A DNA stretch of 64,000 nt from Streptomyces uncialis (GTDB lineage: Bacteria > Actinomycetota > Actinomycetes > Streptomycetales > Streptomycetaceae), in the NCBI RefSeq assembly GCF_036250755.1, contig NZ_CP109583.1, positions 7,169,501 to 7,233,500 on the forward strand. The letters are read 5' to 3'. The notes beneath the pieces are model-generated. The model had not been told where the DNA came from. It did no database searches and was given only the letters and a program-made list of their open reading frames with translations. The position numbers and the translations under genes are program-made. Shown here piece after piece: positions 1-8,359 of this stretch. Numbering within the stretch: position 1 is the first letter of the stretch; every line of letters begins with the position of its first letter.

Positions 1-143
1 ATCGACGGGTTGGTCGTGACGCCCACGACGTGCTGCTGGTCGAGCAGCTCGGCGAGGTTGCCGGACGTGATCCGCTTGCGCGACAGGTCGTCCAGCCAGA
101 TCGCGACGCCTTCGTCGGAGAGGCGCTTGAGTGCGTCCGTCAT
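1..143 (-). CDS. tal: Transaldolase, N-terminal part (cut by window edge)
   Basis: The protein begins [12 protein letters not shown] and reaches the VGVTTNPSI motif typical of the first strand and helix of transaldolase before the window ends. Transaldolase moves a dihydroxyacetone unit between sedoheptulose-7-phosphate and glyceraldehyde-3-phosphate in the cytosolic non-oxidative pentose phosphate pathway. Only about 47 residues are visible; the catalytic lysine is outside the window. It starts 42 nt after the tkt stop on the same strand, the usual tkt-tal order, so the two are probably cotranscribed. An AGGAG box lies about 11 nt before the ATG. The family call rests on a short fragment plus context. 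Confidence 0.93.
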   Translation of the reverse strand, partial: MTDALKRLSDEGVAIWLDDLSRKRITSGNLAELLDQQHVVGVTTNPS

Positions 144-185
144 GGAAATTGCATCTCCTACTTGATCATTGTTCGTCTGTGTGCG

Positions 186-2276
186 TCAGCGCTGGGCGTC
201 GGCCAGGGATTCCCGCGCCGCGGCCTCGATCGCCTCGGGGGTGAAACCGAACTCGCGGAAGAGGACCTTGCCGTCCGCCGAGGCACCGAAGTGCTCCAGC
301 GAGACGATCCGGCCCGCGTCACCGACGAAGCGGTGCCAGGTCAGCCCGATACCCGCCTCGACCGCGACCCGCGCCTTCACGGACGGCGGCAGCACCGCGT
401 CCCGGTACGACCGGTCCTGCTCCTCGAACCACTCCACGCACGGCATCGACACCACACGGGTCGGCACCCCGGCGGCCTGGAGCCGCGTCCGCGCCTCCAC
501 CGCCAGATGCACCTCGGAGCCCGTACCGATCAGCACGACCTCCGGGGCGCCGCCCTCGGCGTCGAAGAGGACATAGCCGCCCTTGGCGGTGTCCTCGTTC
601 GACTCGTACGTCGGCACGCCCTGGCGGGTGAGCGCCAGACCGTGCGGGGCGCCCACACCGAACTCCTTGGTGTACCGGCGCAGGATCTCCCGCCACGCGA
701 GCGCGGTCTCGTTGGCGTCGGCCGGCCGGACCACGTTCAGTCCGGGGATCGCCCGCAGCGAGGCCAGGTGCTCGACCGGCTGGTGCGTCGGGCCGTCCTC
801 GCCGAGACCGACGGAGTCGTGCGTCCACACATAGGTCACCGGCAGATGCATCAGCGCGGACAGCCGCACCGCGTTGCGCATGTAGTCGGAGAACACCAGG
901 AACGTCCCGGCGTAGATCCGGGTGTTGCCGTGCAGCGCGATGCCGTTCATCTCCGCGGCCATGGAGTGCTCACGGATACCGAAGTGGATCGTCCGGCCGT
1001 ACGGGTGCGCCTCGGGGAGCGGGTTGCCCTCCGGGAGGAACGACGAGTTCTTGTCGATCGTCGTGTTGTTCGACCCGGCCAGGTCGGCGGAGCCGCCCCA
1101 CAGCTCGGGGATCACCGCGCCGAGCGACTGGAGCACCTTGCCGGACGCGGCGCGGGTGGCGACACCCTTGCCCGTCTCGAACACCGGGAGTTTGTCCTCC
1201 CAGCCCGCGGGCAGCTCACCGGCGGCGATCCGGTCGAAGTCGGCGGCCCGCTCGGGGGAGGCGGTGCGCCAGGCGGCGAAGCCCTTCTCCCACTCGGCCT
1301 TGGCCTCGCGGCCCCGGTCCAGGGCGCCACGGGTGTGCGCGAGGACCTCGTCGGCGACCTCGAAGGTCTGCTCCGGGTCGAAGCCGAGCACCCGCTTGGT
1401 CGCGGCGATCTCCTCGTCACCGAGCGCCGAGCCGTGAGCCGCCTCGGTGTTCTGCGCGTTCGGCGCGGGCCACGCGATGATCGAGCGCATCGCGATGAAC
1501 GACGGACGCTCCGTCTCCGCCTTCGCGGCCTGGATCGCCGTGTACAGCGCCCGCGGGTCGAGGTCGCCGTCCGCCTTCGGCTCGACGCGCTGGACATGCC
1601 AGCCGTACGCCTCGTAACGCCCGAGGGTGTCCTCGGAGACCGCGGTCTCCGTGTCGCCCTCGATCGAGATGTGGTTGTCGTCCCACAGCATGACCAGGTT
1701 GCCGAGCTTCTGGTGCCCGGCCAGCGAGGACGCCTCGGCGGAGATGCCCTCCTGGAGGCAGCCGTCACCGGCGATCACGAAGATGTGGTGATCGAAGGGC
1801 GAGGCGCCCGGGGCGGCCTCGGGGTCGAACAGGCCACGCTCGTAGCGGGCGGCCATCGCCATGCCCACGGCGTTGGCGACACCCTGGCCGAGCGGCCCGG
1901 TCGTCGTCTCCACGCCGACCGTGTGGCCGTACTCCGGGTGCCCCGGGGTCTTCGAGCCCCAGGTGCGGAACGCCTTGAGGTCATCCAGCTCCAGACCGAA
2001 ACCGGCCAGGTACAGCTGGGTGTAAAGGGTCAGGGACGAGTGCCCCGCGGAGAGGACGAACCGGTCGCGGCCGGTCCAGTCGGCGTCGGCCGGGTCGTGC
2101 CGCATCACCTTCTGGAAGAGGGTGTACGCGGCCGGGGCAAGGCTCATCGCCGTACCCGGATGGCCGTTGCCGACCTTCTGTACGGCGTCGGCGGCCAGGA
2201 CACGGGCGGTGTCCACCGCACGCTGGTCCAGTTCGGTCCAGTCCAGTTCGGTGGTGGTGGTCGGCTTGGTGCTCAC
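186..2276 (-). CDS. tkt: Transketolase
   Basis: A 696-residue thiamine-diphosphate enzyme of full family length. It transfers two-carbon ketol units between sugar phosphates in the pentose phosphate pathway. Visible motifs are GNGHPGTAMS (about residues 37-45), the TPP/Mg site starting at GDG 170-172 and ending at DDN 199-201, and the central pyrimidine domain with IREHSMAAEMNGIA. The start is GTG; an AAGGAG box lies 12 nt upstream, slightly far, but no better in-frame start exists. Its promoter should lie in the AT-richer DNA at 2280-2450. It is followed by tal on the same strand. Confidence 0.97.
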   Translation of the reverse strand: MSTKPTTTTELDWTELDQRAVDTARVLAADAVQKVGNGHPGTAMSLAPAAYTLFQKVMRHDPADADWTGRDRFVLSAGHSSLTLYTQLYLAGFGLELDDLKAFRTWGSKTPGHPEYGHTVGVETTTGPLGQGVANAVGMAMAARYERGLFDPEAAPGASPFDHHIFVIAGDGCLQEGISAEASSLAGHQKLGNLVMLWDDNHISIEGDTETAVSEDTLGRYEAYGWHVQRVEPKADGDLDPRALYTAIQAAKAETERPSFIAMRSIIAWPAPNAQNTEAAHGSALGDEEIAATKRVLGFDPEQTFEVADEVLAHTRGALDRGREAKAEWEKGFAAWRTASPERAADFDRIAAGELPAGWEDKLPVFETGKGVATRAASGKVLQSLGAVIPELWGGSADLAGSNNTTIDKNSSFLPEGNPLPEAHPYGRTIHFGIREHSMAAEMNGIALHGNTRIYAGTFLVFSDYMRNAVRLSALMHLPVTYVWTHDSVGLGEDGPTHQPVEHLASLRAIPGLNVVRPADANETALAWREILRRYTKEFGVGAPHGLALTRQGVPTYESNEDTAKGGYVLFDAEGGAPEVVLIGTGSEVHLAVEARTRLQAAGVPTRVVSMPCVEWFEEQDRSYRDAVLPPSVKARVAVEAGIGLTWHRFVGDAGRIVSLEHFGASADGKVLFREFGFTPEAIEAAARESLADAQR

Positions 2277-2910
2277 CCTGGGTCAGGGCTCCTTCCGAGA
2301 ATTCAGGAACATGAAGACATGTCTGGCATTTCTTGCGTATCGCGGATATCTGGATACCCGCGACGACGCTGATGCCGGTGTGTCCGAGCGCTCACCGGCC
2401 GCTGTCGAGCCTACCGCTGTAGATGACGTGCACTTATTCGAGTCATTTCCAGACTGCCGGGGCCCGACGCGCTTCGCCTGTCGGGGCGCCCCCCGAGTGC
2501 ACCCGGCCGATCGGCGGGGGGCGGCGGTCCGCCCGCGAGCCCCCCGTCCGGAGCGCGCGCGGACGGGCGCCGCTCTGCTCGGGTGAGCGCCCCCGCGCCT
2601 CCCCGGACAGCACCCGATCCGGCCGTCCGGCGCGGGACCGGCATGACGCGACGGACGATCCTCGCCCCTTCCCGCGACCGTCCCCGAAAGGCCGCGCCGG
2701 GCGCTCCCACGGCTGTCCCCCGGTCGGCCCCGGACGCCCTTGCGAAGGGTGAACCCCGAGGTCGGAGAGGTCCTCCGGAGCACTCCCCAACACGGCCCAC
2801 CCCCGCGAAGGGCGAGGTAAGGCCAACGTCTACAGTGGCGTGGTACGCGTGAGCCTTTACCGGGACTTCACACCCGGTGGCTTGCTTTGATGTCTCTGTC
2901 AGGGGTGTAC
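2277..2910. promoter_or_regulatory. Divergent intergenic region between tkt and ctaB
   Basis: About 630 bp with no convincing gene; the ORFs across it are frame shadows of GC-rich DNA. The tkt-proximal part (2290-2450) is distinctly less GC-rich, as expected for a promoter, and has a TAGGCT -10-like box for tkt on the minus strand at 2408-2413. Near ctaB there is a TACAGT -10-like box at 2831-2836. No good -35 box accompanies either. The central part (2460-2800) is GC-rich and featureless to me. Confidence 0.4.
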
Positions 2911-3852
2911 GTGACGGCCGTTGAATCCCGTCCGGCGGGACTGCTCGGTACGAGCCGGGGTCACCGGCCGCTGCGAGCCCGGGTCATGGCTTTCGTGGCG
3001 CTGACCAAGCCGCGGATCATCGAACTGCTGCTGATCACCACGATCCCCGTGATGTTCCTGGCCCAGCAGGGTGTGCCCGATCTGAAGCTCGTACTGCTGA
3101 CGACGCTCGGCGGCTATCTCTCCGCGGGCGGCGCCAACGCGCTCAACATGTACATCGACCGTGACATCGACGCCCTCATGGAGCGGACGGCCCAGCGGCC
3201 CCTGGTCACCGGAATGGTCTCGCCCCGCGAGACGCTCGTCTTCGGCCTCACCCTCACCGTCGTCTCGACCCTGTGGTTCGGCTTCTTCGTCAACTGGCTC
3301 TCCGCGTGGCTCGCCCTCGGAGCCCTGCTCTTCTACGTCGTCGTCTACACGATGATCCTCAAGCGGCGTACCTCCCAGAACATCGTCTGGGGCGGGATCG
3401 CCGGATGCATGCCGGTCCTGATCGGCTGGTCCGCCGTCACCAACTCGCTGTCCTGGGCCTCCGTCGTCCTGTTCCTGGTCATCTTCTTCTGGACGCCGCC
3501 GCACTACTGGCCGCTGTCGATGAAGGTCAAGGACGACTACGCGCGCGTCGGTGTGCCGATGCTGCCCGTGATCGCGTCCAACAGGGTCGTCGCCCGGCAG
3601 ATCGTGCTCTACAGCTGGGTGATGGTCGGGGTCTCGCTGCTGCTCACCCCTCTCGGGTACACCGGGTGGTTCTACACCTCGGTCGCGCTCGCCGCGGGCG
3701 GATGGTGGCTGTGGGAGGCCCACGCGTTGTTCGCCCGGGCGAAGAGCGGGGTCACCGGCGGGAAGCTCAAGGAGATGCGGCTGTTCCACTGGTCGATCAC
3801 CTATGTGTCCCTGCTCTTCGTCGCGGTCGCGGTGGACCCCTTCCTCCGCTGA
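2911..3852 (+). CDS. ctaB: Protoheme IX farnesyltransferase (heme O synthase)
   Basis: A polytopic UbiA-family prenyltransferase that attaches farnesyl to heme B, giving heme O for cytochrome oxidase. With the GTG start chosen here it has 313 residues. The Asp-rich prenyl-diphosphate motif NMYIDRDID falls near residues 78-86 and the second motif [11 protein letters not shown] near 208. About eight or nine hydrophobic segments follow the [12 protein letters not shown] opening typical of COX10/CtaB. The GTG at 2911 is preferred because AGGGG sits 5 nt upstream; the ATG at 2890 in the same frame is an alternative. ctaA lies about 4.5 kb downstream on the opposite strand, separated by the repeat array and three other genes. 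Confidence 0.95.
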   Translation: MTAVESRPAGLLGTSRGHRPLRARVMAFVALTKPRIIELLLITTIPVMFLAQQGVPDLKLVLLTTLGGYLSAGGANALNMYIDRDIDALMERTAQRPLVTGMVSPRETLVFGLTLTVVSTLWFGFFVNWLSAWLALGALLFYVVVYTMILKRRTSQNIVWGGIAGCMPVLIGWSAVTNSLSWASVVLFLVIFFWTPPHYWPLSMKVKDDYARVGVPMLPVIASNRVVARQIVLYSWVMVGVSLLLTPLGYTGWFYTSVALAAGGWWLWEAHALFARAKSGVTGGKLKEMRLFHWSITYVSLLFVAVAVDPFLR

Positions 3853-3934
3853 ACCCTTTCCGGGTGGGCCGCAGCAAAACCCCCCGGAGCCCCCCTCGTA
3901 CGCGCCGCCTCCGGCCGCGCCCCGGGGTCCCCTG

Positions 3935-4885
3935 TGCTGGACGTACTTGTTCCCGTGCGGGCCGTTCGTGGGGTGCGCAGTTCCCCCGCGGGTCGCCTTC
4001 GCTCGCGCTTCCCAGGTCCGTCCGGCGGGGCGCACTTCGTTCCTGTGCCGTCGCTCGGTGGGTGCGCAGTTCCCCGCAGGTCGCCTTCGCTCGCGCCGCC
4101 GAGGTCTCCTGTGCCGGGCGCATTTGTCCCTGTGCCGTCGCTCGGTGGGTGCGCAGTTCCCCGCGCCCCTGGATGCTGCCCTCTTGCGGTCGCTCTTCGG
4201 GTGCGGGCCCGCCCTCGTCTGTGCGCAGTTCCCCGCGGGTCGCCTTCGCTTGCGCTTCCCAGGTCCGTCCGGCTGGGCGCATTTGTCCCTGTGCCGTCGC
4301 TCGGTGGGTGCGCAGTTCCCCGCGCCCCTGGATGCTGCCCTCTTGCGGTCGCTGTTCGGGTGCGGGCCCGCCCTCGTCTGTGCGCAGTTCCCCGCGGGTC
4401 GCCTTCGCTCGCGCCGCCGAGGTCTCCTGTGCCGGGCGCATTTGTTCCTGTGCCGTCGCTCGGTGGGTGCGCAGTTCCCCGCGCCCCTGGATGCCGCCCT
4501 CTTGCGGTCGCTGTTCGGGTGCGGGTCCGCCCTCGTCTGTGCGCAGTTCCCCGCGGGTCGCCTTCGCTTGCGCCGCCGAGGTCTGTCCGGCGGGGCGTAC
4601 TTCGTTCCTGTGCCGTCGCTCGTGGGTTTCGCGCAGTTCCCCGCGCCCCTGGATGCTGCCCCCTTGCGGTCGCTCTTCGGGTGCGGGTCCGCCCTCGTCT
4701 GTGCGCAGTTCCCCGCGGGTCGCCTTCGCTCGCGCTTCCGAGGTCTGTCCGGCGGGGCGCACTTCGTTCCTGTGCCGTCGCTCGGTGGGTGCGCAGTTCC
4801 CCGCGCCCCTGGGGTCGCGCCACTTGCGGTAGCCGTTCGGGTGCGGCTGGCCCTTGGTTGCTCGCGCAGTTCCCCGCGCCCCTTT
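3935..4885 (+). repeat. Array 1, left arm: 12 direct repeat units with GCGCAGTTCCCC
   Basis: The 12-mer GCGCAGTTCCCC starts at 3975, 4064, 4151, 4223, 4310, 4382, 4469, 4541, 4631, 4703, 4791 and 4864. Intervals alternate between about 72 and 87-90 bp, so the higher-order period is about 160 bp. The short interval carries CCTGGATGCTGCCC and CTCTTCGGGTGCGGG. The long one carries GTCGCCTTCGCT, GGTCCGTCCGG and GTGCCGTCGCTCGGTGGGTGC. The intervals are themselves conserved, so this is a tandem array, not CRISPR. The long open frames across it on both strands encode only repetitive peptides and are not treated as genes. It begins about 80 bp after the ctaB stop. Confidence 0.95.
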
Positions 4886-4965
4886 GGGGGCGCCACCTGG
4901 GGCTGTTCTCCGTCTGCGGGGACGGGGTTGAACCATCCTCCTCGTGCAGGCGCTCGGCTGCGGGA

Positions 4966-5125
4966 GGGGGTGGGCGGGAATCTCTGCTCGCAGACTCCGA
5001 TGCTCTTCAGTAGGACCACACGTACGTCGTACCGAGCGTGTCGGATCGAGGACGGAGAATCCCGACCGGCCCCGACCCGAAGAACAAGCAGAACGCGCCC
5101 CAAAGGGGCGCGGGGAACTGCGCGA
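4966..5125. other. Core element copy A, candidate structured RNA or recombination centre
   Basis: A 160-bp segment about 96% identical to 40444-40602. It sits where the repeat units switch orientation: GCGCAGTTCCCC on its left, GGGGAACTGCGC on its right. It can fold into nested helices: 4976-4984 with 5055-5063 (8 of 9 pairs), 4987-4990 with 5047-5050, and 4997-5000 with 5041-5044, around an apical loop. A further hairpin CGCCCC-AAA-GGGGCG overlaps its right end. On the minus strand it could encode a short peptide (VLLKSIGVCEQRFPP), but no start or ribosome site supports that. Function and transcribed strand are unknown. Confidence 0.6.
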
Positions 5126-5375
5126 AGACGAGAACCGGCCCGCACCCGACGAGCGACAGCAAGAGGCAGCATCCAGGGGCGCGGGGAACTGCGCACCCAC
5201 CGAGCGACGGGCGAGGAACGAAGTGCGTCCCGCCGGACAGACCCGGGAAGCGCAAGCGAAGGCGACCCGCGGGGAACTGCGCGAAACCCACGGGCGACGG
5301 CACAGGAACGAAGGGCGTCCCGTCGGACGGACCTGGGAGGCGCAAGCGAAGGCGGCCCGTGGGGAAGGCCACGTT
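5094..5375 (-). repeat. Array 1, right arm: inverted repeat units (GGGGAACTGCGC)
   Basis: GGGGAACTGCGC is found at 5112-5123, 5183-5194 and 5271-5282, with a degenerate unit near 5349. These are the reverse complement of the units at 3935-4885 and keep the same alternating spacing (71, then 88 bp). The array is therefore head-to-head around the core at 4966-5125. It ends about 30 bp before the promoter of the next gene. Confidence 0.92.
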
Positions 5376-5396
5376 CCCCCCGCCCCTACCCGTCGG

Positions 5397-5408
5397 TAGG
5401 CTCGGCTC
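5397..5408 (+). promoter_or_regulatory. TAGGCT -10 box giving a leaderless mRNA
   Basis: TAGGCT at 5397-5402 is followed by six bases and then the ATG at 5409. Transcription is expected to start at or next to the A of the start codon, and there is no Shine-Dalgarno sequence. The same arrangement recurs at several other genes in this window. Confidence 0.5.
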
Positions 5409-5780
5409 ATGGCAGAGACGCAGCCCACCCCGGCCCCCGCCCCCGCGGCACCGTCCCCCTCCGGTCCGGCCGACAGGCCACCCCGGCGGACGGCACGCCT
5501 CGTCAAGGAGATCCGTGCCTTCGCCGAGGCGCACGGCGGAGCCGGGGCCCAGATCGCCTACCTCGGCCGCAAGGGCGCCCGTATCGTCCTCGTCGGTGAC
5601 GACGGCCGATGGGGCGATCTCGTCGCCCCGTCCATGACGGTCGCGGAGGATGCCGTACGCCGGTCGGGTGTCACCGTCCACGAATCCTTCGACGGCGACT
5701 TCGCCGCCAAGGTCCGCACCGGCCCCTACGAGTGGTCCCGCATGGCCGGAATCCAGCTGGGCGGCCCGCGGAACACATGA
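5409..5780 (+). CDS. Conserved hypothetical small protein
   Basis: A 123-residue protein. The first 28 residues are Pro/Ala-rich (QPTPAPAPAAPSPSG) and probably disordered. The rest is compact, with IRAFAEAHGGAGAQIAYLGRKGARIVLVGDDGRWGDLVAP and a C-terminal part rich in charged and aromatic residues. There is no signal peptide or membrane segment. I do not recognise a named family. It seems to have a leaderless promoter and lies 135 nt upstream of the glutamine-synthetase-like gene on the same strand, so a link to that enzyme is possible but unproven. Composition and codon bias support a real gene. Confidence 0.75.
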   Translation: MAETQPTPAPAPAAPSPSGPADRPPRRTARLVKEIRAFAEAHGGAGAQIAYLGRKGARIVLVGDDGRWGDLVAPSMTVAEDAVRRSGVTVHESFDGDFAAKVRTGPYEWSRMAGIQLGGPRNT

Positions 5781-5915
5781 CTCCCGGCCACCCGGCCCCG
5801 CACTCCCGGCCAACCCCGCCCCGCCGGCCCACCGGCCCCGCACAACTCCCTCGCGTCGCCCGCGTTAAGTGGGAGAAGGTGGCAGAGGTCAACGCGTGAG
5901 GCGAGGAGTCGGGTC

Positions 5916-7247
5916 ATGGGTGCCAGCGACAGGCGGACGGCGGCGGACGGGGAAGCGGAGGCCAGGGCGGCGCAACTCGCGGCCCGCGGTGTCGAGATGG
6001 TCGCCATGACCATCGTCGACAACGCGGGGATCTGCCGGGCCAAGACCTTCCCGCTGGCCCGGCTCCCCCAGGTGGCCGAACGGGGCGTCGGCATGGCCCC
6101 CTGCTTCGATGTGTACACCTCCGCCGACCGGATGGTCACCTCGCCGCATCTGGGCGGCCCGGACGGCGACCTGCGGCTCTTCCCCGACCTGGACCGGCTC
6201 GTCCCGCTCACCGCGCAGCCCGGCTGGGCCTGGTCGCCCGCCGACCGCTACGAGCAGGACGGCCGGGTCTACGCCTCCTGCCAGCGGCTGTTCGCCCGCC
6301 GGATGGCGGACCGCGCCGCCGCCCTCGGACTGCGGCTGTCGATGGGCTACGAGACGGAGTGGACCCTGCGGCGGCCCGACGGCAGCTGCCCCACCACCGG
6401 CCCCGCGTACGGGATGAGCCGGGTCGTGGAGCTGTCCGACTACGGCCGTGACCTCGTCCGCGCCCTCGACGAACAGGGCGTGCGCGTCCTCCAGTTCCAC
6501 CCCGAGTACTCGCCCGGGCAGTTCGAGGTCTCCACCGCCCCCGCCGACGGCCCGGTCGCGGCGGCCGACGACGTGGTCCTCGTCCGGGAGACGATCCGCG
6601 GGGTCAGCGCACGGCACGGACTGCGCGCCTCCTTCGCCCCCACGTTCCTCGCGGGCGGCGTCGGCAACGGGTGCCATCTGCACCTCAGCCTGCACCGCGG
6701 CACCACCGCGCTGCACCGCGACCCCACCGCCCCGTACGGGCTCGCCCCCGACGCGGCGGCGTTCCTCGCCGGCGTCCTGGAGCGGCTGCCCGCGCTGGTC
6801 GCCGTCGGCGCGGGCACCCCGGCGAGCGGGCTGCGTCTCGAACCCTCGCGCTGGGCGGGCGCCTACCGCTGCTGGGGCGTCGAGAACCGCGAGGCCGCGC
6901 TGCGGCTCGTGCCCGGCGACGGACACGCCGAGCTGAAGTGCTTCGACGCCACCGCCAACCCGTACCTCCTCGCCGGGAGCGTCATCGCCGCCGGACTCGC
7001 GGGCGTCGCGGAGGACGCGAAGCTCCCCGAACCGGTCGTCGGCGACCCGGCCACGCTCACCGGCGTACCCCGGCTCCCGCTCTCGCCGGACGAGGCGATC
7101 GGGCAGCTGGAGGCGTCCGATGTGCTGCGCGAGGCCATGGGGGAGGTGCTGTACGAGGCGGTGCTCGCCGTGCGCCGCGCCGAGTCGGAGGACTTCGCGG
7201 GCCGCGCCCCGGACGAGATCGCCGCCGGGACCCGGTGGCGGTACTGA
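5916..7247 (+). CDS. Glutamine synthetase family protein (GlnA-like)
   Basis: A 443-residue type I glutamine synthetase-like ligase. The N-terminal beta-grasp part (about residues 15-105) is followed by a catalytic domain with YETEWTLRR (near 145), FHPEYSPGQFEVS, GNGCHLHLSL (near 250) and the C-terminal GTRWRY. The variant motifs suggest an enzyme that gamma-glutamylates an amine other than ammonia rather than housekeeping GlnA; that is family inference. A GAGGAG box precedes the ATG. The stop overlaps the start of the downstream amidohydrolase (ATGA), so the two are translationally coupled. The same two domains are fused in fungal FluG, where the order is amidohydrolase then synthetase. Confidence 0.88.
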   Translation: MGASDRRTAADGEAEARAAQLAARGVEMVAMTIVDNAGICRAKTFPLARLPQVAERGVGMAPCFDVYTSADRMVTSPHLGGPDGDLRLFPDLDRLVPLTAQPGWAWSPADRYEQDGRVYASCQRLFARRMADRAAALGLRLSMGYETEWTLRRPDGSCPTTGPAYGMSRVVELSDYGRDLVRALDEQGVRVLQFHPEYSPGQFEVSTAPADGPVAAADDVVLVRETIRGVSARHGLRASFAPTFLAGGVGNGCHLHLSLHRGTTALHRDPTAPYGLAPDAAAFLAGVLERLPALVAVGAGTPASGLRLEPSRWAGAYRCWGVENREAALRLVPGDGHAELKCFDATANPYLLAGSVIAAGLAGVAEDAKLPEPVVGDPATLTGVPRLPLSPDEAIGQLEASDVLREAMGEVLYEAVLAVRRAESEDFAGRAPDEIAAGTRWRY

Positions 7248-8350
7248 TGCTGGAGCTGCCGCCGCTGGTCGACCACCACTGCCACGGGGTGCTGCGCGGC
7301 GACCTCGGCATCGGCTCGTTCGAGGCGTTCCTGTCCGAGTCCGACGCGCCCGCCGCGCCCGGCACCAGCTTCTTCGACACCCAGACCGGCTTCGCCGTCC
7401 GCCGCTGGTGCCCCCCGCTGCTCGGCCTCGACCCGCACGCGCCGCCCGCCCGCTATCTCGCCCGGCGCCGTGAACTCGGCGCGTACGAGGCGGGCCGCAG
7501 ACTCCTCGGGGACACCGGCATCGGGATGTTCCTCGTCGACACCGGGCTGCCCGGCGATCTCACCGGACCCGAGGAACTCGCCCGTACCGCGGGCGGCCGG
7601 TCCCGGGAGATCGTCCGGCTGGAACATCTCGCCGAGCGGGTGGCGGACACCTCCGGCGGCGCGGCGTCGTTCGTCACCGATCTCGCACAGGCGCTGCACG
7701 GTGCCGCGCGGACCGCCGCCGGGTTCAAGTCGGTCGCCGCCTACCGGTACGGCCTCGGGCTGGCCCCCGAACCGCCGACCGCCCCCGAGGTGCTGCGGGC
7801 CGCCGGACAGTGGCTCACCGGCCGCCGCCCGGCCGGCCGGCTCACCCACCCCGTGCTGCTGCGGCATCTGCTGTGGAGCGCGGTCACCACCGGACTGCCC
7901 CTGCAACTGCACACCGGCTTCGGCGACCCCGATCTGCGGCTGGACCGCGCGGACCCGCTGCTGCTCACCGACTTCGTGAAGGCCACCGCCGGACGCGGCT
8001 GCGACCTGGTGCTGCTGCACGGCTACCCGTACCACCGGGGCGCGGGATATCTCGCGGCCGTGTTCCCGCACGTCTACGCGGACATGGGCCTCGCCCTCAC
8101 CCACACCGGCGCCCGCGCGCGGGACGTCCTCGCGGAGATGCTGGAGCTCACCCCGTTCGGCAAGCTCCTCTTCTCCACCGACGGCTACGGTCTGCCGGAG
8201 CTGTACGTCGTGGGGACCCGGCTCTTCCGCACGGCGCTCGGCGAACTGCTGGGCGCCTGGGTGCGTGAGGGTGCCTGGTCCCGCGCCGACGCGCGGCGGG
8301 TCGCGGGACTGATCGCCGCCGGGAACGCCCGGCGCGTGTACGACCTGTGA
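7247..8350 (+). CDS. Amidohydrolase family protein (FluG N-terminal type)
   Basis: A 367-residue TIM-barrel metal-dependent hydrolase. Metal ligands visible are the VDHHCHG motif at residues 8-14, the conserved LQLHTGFGD segment (near 220), LLHGYPYHRG, and FSTDGYGLPE (near 305), whose Asp is the typical last ligand. The ATG overlaps the TGA of the glutamine-synthetase-like gene by one base, so the two are coupled. The pair probably works in sequence on one substrate, for example making and then cleaving a gamma-glutamyl or amide intermediate. The substrate is unknown. There is no signal peptide, so it should be cytosolic. Confidence 0.85.
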   Translation: MLELPPLVDHHCHGVLRGDLGIGSFEAFLSESDAPAAPGTSFFDTQTGFAVRRWCPPLLGLDPHAPPARYLARRRELGAYEAGRRLLGDTGIGMFLVDTGLPGDLTGPEELARTAGGRSREIVRLEHLAERVADTSGGAASFVTDLAQALHGAARTAAGFKSVAAYRYGLGLAPEPPTAPEVLRAAGQWLTGRRPAGRLTHPVLLRHLLWSAVTTGLPLQLHTGFGDPDLRLDRADPLLLTDFVKATAGRGCDLVLLHGYPYHRGAGYLAAVFPHVYADMGLALTHTGARARDVLAEMLELTPFGKLLFSTDGYGLPELYVVGTRLFRTALGELLGAWVREGAWSRADARRVAGLIAAGNARRVYDL

Positions 8351-8359
8351 GTCCTGGCG

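Noticed and set aside
30..2372. 780-residue open frame opposite tkt
   Set aside because: Antisense shadow of the transketolase gene with Arg/Gly/Leu-rich composition typical of high-GC DNA.
3935..4885. CRISPR array
   Set aside because: Intervals of 72-90 bp are themselves repeated and there are no cas genes; it is a tandem repeat.
4960..5040. Small peptide KSIGVCEQRFPP on the minus strand in both core copies
   Set aside because: No start codon with ribosome site, no conserved frame ends; the conservation is better explained by DNA or RNA structure.
3273..5599. Long open frames (up to about 765 residues) across array 1 on both strands
   Set aside because: They encode only repeated peptides such as VRSSPR or GELRTHRATAQ, follow the DNA repeat, lack ribosome sites and occur in several frames at once.
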